Below, piece after piece: positions 7,657-10,862 of a stretch of 10,862 nt of DNA. The stretch lies in the NCBI GenBank assembly GCA_900128395.1, contig LT649982.1, positions 1-10,862 on the forward strand, in the 5' to 3' direction. Under the pieces are notes generated by a model. The model saw only the letters and a list, made by a program, of their open reading frames with translations. It did not search any database and was not told the origin of the DNA. Within the stretch, counting starts at the first letter, position 1, and every line of letters starts with the position of its first letter. The translations under genes and the position numbers were made by a program. The DNA comes from Stramenopiles sp. TOSAG23-2 (taxonomy: Eukaryota; Sar).

Positions 7657-10146
7657 ATGAAACTTATACAATTATTATGTGCATGTGCATTTATCACATG
7701 CGTTTATTTATCAACCACTACGGTCGTTGATGCAAAAGATGTAAAAGGTACAAGTACTCCTTCGAGTGACGTGCCTACCCCTTTCTCTGAAAGGGTTCAC
7801 CACATTCGTGGTGTCACCGATGCTAGAGACGCAGTAGCAGACCTTGAAGCCAACCCAGCTTGCGAACCGGTAAAGGTGAAGTGTTTAGCAGACGCAGAGT
7901 GTCGAAGAGAGCTAAAGCATGTAATTGAACGTGTTCATTCCGACTCAGGTGAAAACTGGGTACAGTCATATGTTCCAAAACATACGTTAGCTTCTGATTT
8001 CAAAAGTTGCGAGATGGCTTATGCTTTTAAAGCTAAACCATCGTTTGTTGTTGGCAAAACTATATCAAATAGTAACAGTGCCTCAACACCCGCAGAGGCT
8101 ATTGCCAACGCGGCTCGCGTTATTGCAGGGACTGCAATGCCATCCGATGCCGATGCATTGCTTGATCAACCAATGGCCGCACTAGAAGTTTCATTTCAAG
8201 TATTCCCAGGGCTTGACAAAGCTACAAGTGTTGAGACAGTTATTGAATCATTACCGAAAGAATGGAAAGAATGGAAAGGTGAAAATTATTTGGAGGCATC
8301 ATTAATTCCTCTTACACTTGGTTCAAGTGGGCAGTTATTACAACGAAACTTTGCCATTAATACCATTAGCACTGCGATAGGGAACATGTCACAATTGATG
8401 GTAGCAGCGAAAGTTATGGCTACGAATCAAATCAGTTTTGCTTTTGCAGCTGGTAGAGCAACTGCCACTCTAAAACAACTTACTCAACAAGTAAGTGAAT
8501 GTGACTGCCTCATTGGAAATTGTCACACGTGGATCCGTGTCGACTGTGAGACCACTACGGTAACAATACCGCGTGGAGATACAAATGCTGAAATGGCTGA
8601 TATCGAAACTATTTTATATATTGAAATAGCCAAAGGTATAATTAAGAATACCTCCACTGATGCTGTTGGATTAAATATGAAGAACGAGGAACATCTTGCA
8701 AGATCACCAGGGCTTTCATCTAGTAAGAATCAATTGGCACCGATCCAATGGACACCAATCGAAGCTCTTATTGATATCATCGAACCTAAAATTGAAGAGG
8801 AAGTGAAATCCTTACTACAACCGACCGACAGTAAAATTGTTGAAAAATTGCAAAAAGGTTTAAAATCTTTGGCGCAGGAGACAAATACAATAGTTGATAT
8901 GGCTGTTGACAAGCAAGATGTGCCAGAATTTGTAACCATTTCGCTTTATGATTTCGATAATACAACGCAAACGAAACTGCTAAAGAAGATTGAAGGGTCG
9001 GAAAAACAAGCACGATGGAACCAAGCATCATTTATCAGTATGACAAAAGGCAAATTAAACTATTACACTGCGTACTTTGAATATGTACAGGGTAAATTTG
9101 ACCTGGTGATGTGCACATTATCATCAAAATTTGATGGCGATAAAATGGAAGTGGATAAAAATGTCTGGTATGACAAACAAGGCATACGCCACGAAAATAT
9201 TACAGTGAAACACTCGCCATATTCACGAAATGACACATTACGTTTGCAAAACCAAATGGAGTTGAATTGTGATCAACAAGCGTACAACCAATTGAAGGGG
9301 CAGCGTGGAAATAAAGCCAAGGGGTTGATCAATGCGAACTTAATTTTCCATCCACCAAGTTGGTTGGCGCACAATCATGTAATAAAGGTTCCAAATTTAC
9401 TAGCAAAAATTATAAGTCGTCCAGATATATTGTTACTTCCAGTTCCTGGAAGTAAATTCCACATGTATGCTGTTATTGCAAAGAATAACTCAAACGAAGA
9501 TGCAATGAAAATGTTTGAAAATGCAATTTTAAACACTAACGGTATAGTGAAAAAAATTGCTGGTGCAATATCAGACTTTATTAGCAGTGAGCATTCATCT
9601 GTGAAGTGGATCTCCCGCCATGGGGAATTTTCAAGATTTTTTGAATCGGTTAATGCATATGTCATACCAGGTATCAAAAATACTGACGATTGTATGAAGG
9701 CAATAAAAATAATGGTAGAGGCGACGATATCTGATAACGCAGAAAAGATAATTGAACAGTTGAGTGTTTTACTGCTCTCACACAAAAACACAAGTGGGTG
9801 GACAAAACACAATGTGCTTTTCAATGCAACAACAGGTGGTCGTGCGAGAACATTAAGCTTTCTTCATATTGTCGATGAGGACGGTTATGTTGATTTAGCG
9901 TATTGTTCTATCAATGCTACTTTTCAAACATTGGGTGATATTCAAATCACCAGTACCACACCTAAATACCTTGGTGGTTTATTCAGTGGTGATACGAAAA
10001 TCACGGAGGTCGTAGAGCCACCATACTGGACTCAGAATGATACTGAAACGTTGGATGAGTATTTCAGTTTGATGTGCGAAAAGTATTTTGCACAAATATT
10101 GGGTTTGCCACCAATTCATGTTCCACCAATCCCAATTCACCATTAA
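7657..10146 (+). CDS. Secreted glycoprotein of unknown family with duplicated C-terminal module
   Basis: This is an 829-residue ORF, starting at an ATG with G at -3, whose family I do not recognise. Residues 1-26 form a classical signal peptide (hydrophobic core, likely cleavage after VVDA). There is no C-terminal membrane anchor, so secretion or delivery to an internal lumen is expected. About ten N-glycosylation sequons are visible (for example N243, N331, N435, N514, N525, N610, N711, N723, N753, N794). The mature chain has 13 Cys: C69, C76, C82 and C118 near the N-terminus; a cluster C282, C284, C289, C297; then C486, C538, C679, C750, C807. FDLVMCTLSSKF (481-492) and NDT...C538 match VDLAYCSINATF (745-756) and NDT...C807 with the same local spacing, showing an internal duplication. 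The C-terminus is Pro/His-rich. Possible roles such as a surface or secreted effector are guesses. It is head to head with the CHAT-LRR gene. Confidence 0.88.
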   Translation: MKLIQLLCACAFITCVYLSTTTVVDAKDVKGTSTPSSDVPTPFSERVHHIRGVTDARDAVADLEANPACEPVKVKCLADAECRRELKHVIERVHSDSGENWVQSYVPKHTLASDFKSCEMAYAFKAKPSFVVGKTISNSNSASTPAEAIANAARVIAGTAMPSDADALLDQPMAALEVSFQVFPGLDKATSVETVIESLPKEWKEWKGENYLEASLIPLTLGSSGQLLQRNFAINTISTAIGNMSQLMVAAKVMATNQISFAFAAGRATATLKQLTQQVSECDCLIGNCHTWIRVDCETTTVTIPRGDTNAEMADIETILYIEIAKGIIKNTSTDAVGLNMKNEEHLARSPGLSSSKNQLAPIQWTPIEALIDIIEPKIEEEVKSLLQPTDSKIVEKLQKGLKSLAQETNTIVDMAVDKQDVPEFVTISLYDFDNTTQTKLLKKIEGSEKQARWNQASFISMTKGKLNYYTAYFEYVQGKFDLVMCTLSSKFDGDKMEVDKNVWYDKQGIRHENITVKHSPYSRNDTLRLQNQMELNCDQQAYNQLKGQRGNKAKGLINANLIFHPPSWLAHNHVIKVPNLLAKIISRPDILLLPVPGSKFHMYAVIAKNNSNEDAMKMFENAILNTNGIVKKIAGAISDFISSEHSSVKWISRHGEFSRFFESVNAYVIPGIKNTDDCMKAIKIMVEATISDNAEKIIEQLSVLLLSHKNTSGWTKHNVLFNATTGGRARTLSFLHIVDEDGYVDLAYCSINATFQTLGDIQITSTTPKYLGGLFSGDTKITEVVEPPYWTQNDTETLDEYFSLMCEKYFAQILGLPPIHVPPIPIHH

Positions 10147-10158
10147 GAGTATTGGTTA

Positions 10159-10164
10159 AATAAA
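10159..10164 (+). terminator. Candidate polyadenylation signal (proximal)
   Basis: AATAAA begins 13 bp after the TAA stop of the secreted gene and is followed by a G/T-rich stretch (GAGGTGTGTATGG). The distance to the stop is short but possible for a compact 3' UTR. A second AATAAA lies at 10275-10280. Confidence 0.4.
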
Positions 10165-10274
10165 GAGGTGTGTATGGACAGGTTGGGAGTTTATTTAATG
10201 TATAACTCCATTATATCACGTATTTCGATAGTTTTGGTAATCGGAAAAATAACAAAATCCAAATTTTACAAAAA

Positions 10275-10280
10275 AATAAA
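10275..10280 (+). terminator. Candidate polyadenylation signal (distal)
   Basis: AATAAA sits in an A-rich tract about 130 bp after the stop of the secreted gene. The distance is typical of a 3' UTR. A-rich context makes chance occurrence likely. Confidence 0.35.
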
Positions 10281-10351
10281 ACATCATAGATCGACACATT
10301 GTATATTGTATGGTACAACGCGTTCTGGTAAAAACAATAATATATCATATA

Positions 10352-10372
10352 TATACGGTATACGGTATACGG
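10352..10372. repeat. (TATACGG)x3 tandem repeat
   Basis: Three perfect 7-bp copies lie side by side in an AT-alternating tract. They are typical of neutral intergenic sequence and no function is evident. Confidence 0.85.
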
Positions 10373-10406
10373 ATGGATATATGGCATGGCGAACGATGAC
10401 TGGCCA

Positions 10407-10450
10407 ATATATACGAAGGTAATAATAATATCATATATACGAAGGTAATA
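10407..10450. repeat. 18-bp direct repeat, 26-bp period
   Basis: ATATATACGAAGGTAATA occurs at 10407-10424 and again at 10433-10450, separated by eight bases. The core ACGAAGGTAA is not simple sequence, so this is a local duplication rather than pure slippage. Confidence 0.85.
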
Positions 10451-10496
10451 TATATGATATATATAATGACAATGTGGCATAATAGCATTTTAAGTT

Positions 10497-10532
10497 TGTG
10501 TGTGTGAAAGAGAGAGAGGCACAGAGAGAGAG
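10497..10532. repeat. (TG)5 and (AG)5 microsatellites
   Basis: TG repeated five times (10497-10506) is followed by two AG runs of five units (10509-10518 and 10523-10532). This is a compound dinucleotide microsatellite with no coding role. Confidence 0.85.
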
Positions 10533-10637
10533 ATAAAATTTTATTATGTTTTAAAAATTCACCAAAAAAAAAAAGAAAACAAAAAAAAAGTATATCAAAA
10601 ACTTCTTCATCACTTCTTCTTCCATCAATAAAGAGAG

Positions 10638-10658
10638 GTGCAGAGTGCAGAGTGCAGA
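10638..10658. repeat. (GTGCAGA)x3 tandem repeat
   Basis: Three perfect heptamer copies lie in the right-hand intergenic region, just left of the more balanced sequence that carries the AACCCTAA boxes. Confidence 0.85.
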
Positions 10659-10739
10659 GCTTCTGTTCTGACATTGATGCGATAGATATATTTCACTGAT
10701 GCTAATGCTATGTCCATGCTTTATCCACTCCAAACACCT

Positions 10740-10747
10740 AACCCTAA
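10740..10747. promoter_or_regulatory. Telobox-like AACCCTAA (first)
   Basis: AACCCTAA equals one and a third units of the TTAGGG telomere repeat. As single boxes these are known binding sites for Tbf1/TRF-like factors in promoters of ribosomal and other housekeeping genes of plants and several fungi. A second copy lies 63 bp to the right, which makes chance less likely. The target would be a gene beyond the right edge. Confidence 0.45.
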
Positions 10748-10802
10748 TTTTTTGCAATCAACTCGATGCTATTCCCATACTATTTATATACTCCCGAACC
10801 CC

Positions 10803-10810
10803 AACCCTAA
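10803..10810. promoter_or_regulatory. Telobox-like AACCCTAA (second)
   Basis: This is the second exact AACCCTAA, in the same orientation as the first and 63 bp away. The boxes are isolated, not part of a telomere tract, so a chromosome end at this point is not supported. Confidence 0.45.
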
Positions 10811-10862
10811 TAACATTGCCCCTTCACGGCGTGGCCAAAACATTCAAATTTAGACATAGGAG

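Larger units (their letters stand above)
10147..10862. other. Non-coding region right of the secreted gene
   Basis: No convincing gene is present. The first part is the 3' flank of the secreted gene with two AATAAA strings. The middle holds several short tandem repeats, listed separately. The last 130 bp contain two AACCCTAA boxes and a more balanced base composition, suggesting the upstream region of a gene beyond the right edge. The short reading frames here consist of repeat-derived, low-complexity peptides. Confidence 0.6.

Noticed and set aside
10168-10757. Short reading frames on both strands after the secreted gene
   Set aside because: They are made of microsatellite and AT-alternating sequence, lack domains, and overlap one another on both strands.
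10740-10862. Chromosome end or subtelomere
   Set aside because: Only two isolated AACCCTAA boxes occur, with no tandem telomere array.

Overview
The window looks like a gene-sparse, AT-rich stretch of a eukaryotic nuclear genome. It holds three long protein-coding genes with no introns that I can see. The evidence for a eukaryote is an RNA polymerase III factor (BRF1), long asparagine tracts written with AAT and AAC codons, TATA-like boxes, AATAAA signals, microsatellites and telomere-like AACCCTAA boxes. The reading frames are consistent with the standard stop codons. The BRF1 core reads as fungal-like to my eye (zygomycete-type or another opisthokont or protist), but that is memory-based pattern matching and the clade stays open.

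Layout, left to right. Positions 1875 to 1 (minus strand, running off the left edge) encode BRF1, the TFIIB-related subunit of TFIIIB. It has an unusual low-complexity extension of about 110 residues before the zinc ribbon. Positions 1876-2365 are non-coding. Positions 6960 to 2611 (minus) encode a 1449-residue multidomain protein: a disordered Asn-rich start, a basic segment, a coiled coil, a CHAT caspase-like protease with visible His and Cys, a P-loop SF1 helicase-type NTPase (DUF2075/Schlafen-like), and C-terminal leucine-rich repeats. This effector-NTPase-repeat order resembles that of NLR immune receptors, but with an SF1 motor where NLRs carry NACHT or NB-ARC. The LRR domain is cut by a perfect 14-bp tandem duplication (2599-2626), which creates a stop and leaves 77 further LRR codons out of frame.

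Positions 6961-7656 form the divergent intergenic region. It carries a 15-bp perfect inverted repeat with octamer-like ATGCAAAT cores, a TATA box and an A/G-rich leader. Positions 7657-10146 (plus) encode an 829-residue secreted, probably N-glycosylated protein of no family I recognise. Its C-terminal half contains two diverged copies of one Cys-containing module. Positions 10147-10862 are non-coding, with polyadenylation-like signals, short tandem repeats and two teloboxes that may belong to the promoter of the next gene to the right.

The three genes show no obvious shared pathway. BRF1 is housekeeping. The CHAT-NTPase-LRR gene and the secreted gene are head to head across about 0.7 kb and could share regulatory sequence, but nothing in the sequence proves a functional link. 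The best candidate for a new system is the CHAT-SF1-LRR protein together with its repeat-mediated frame break.
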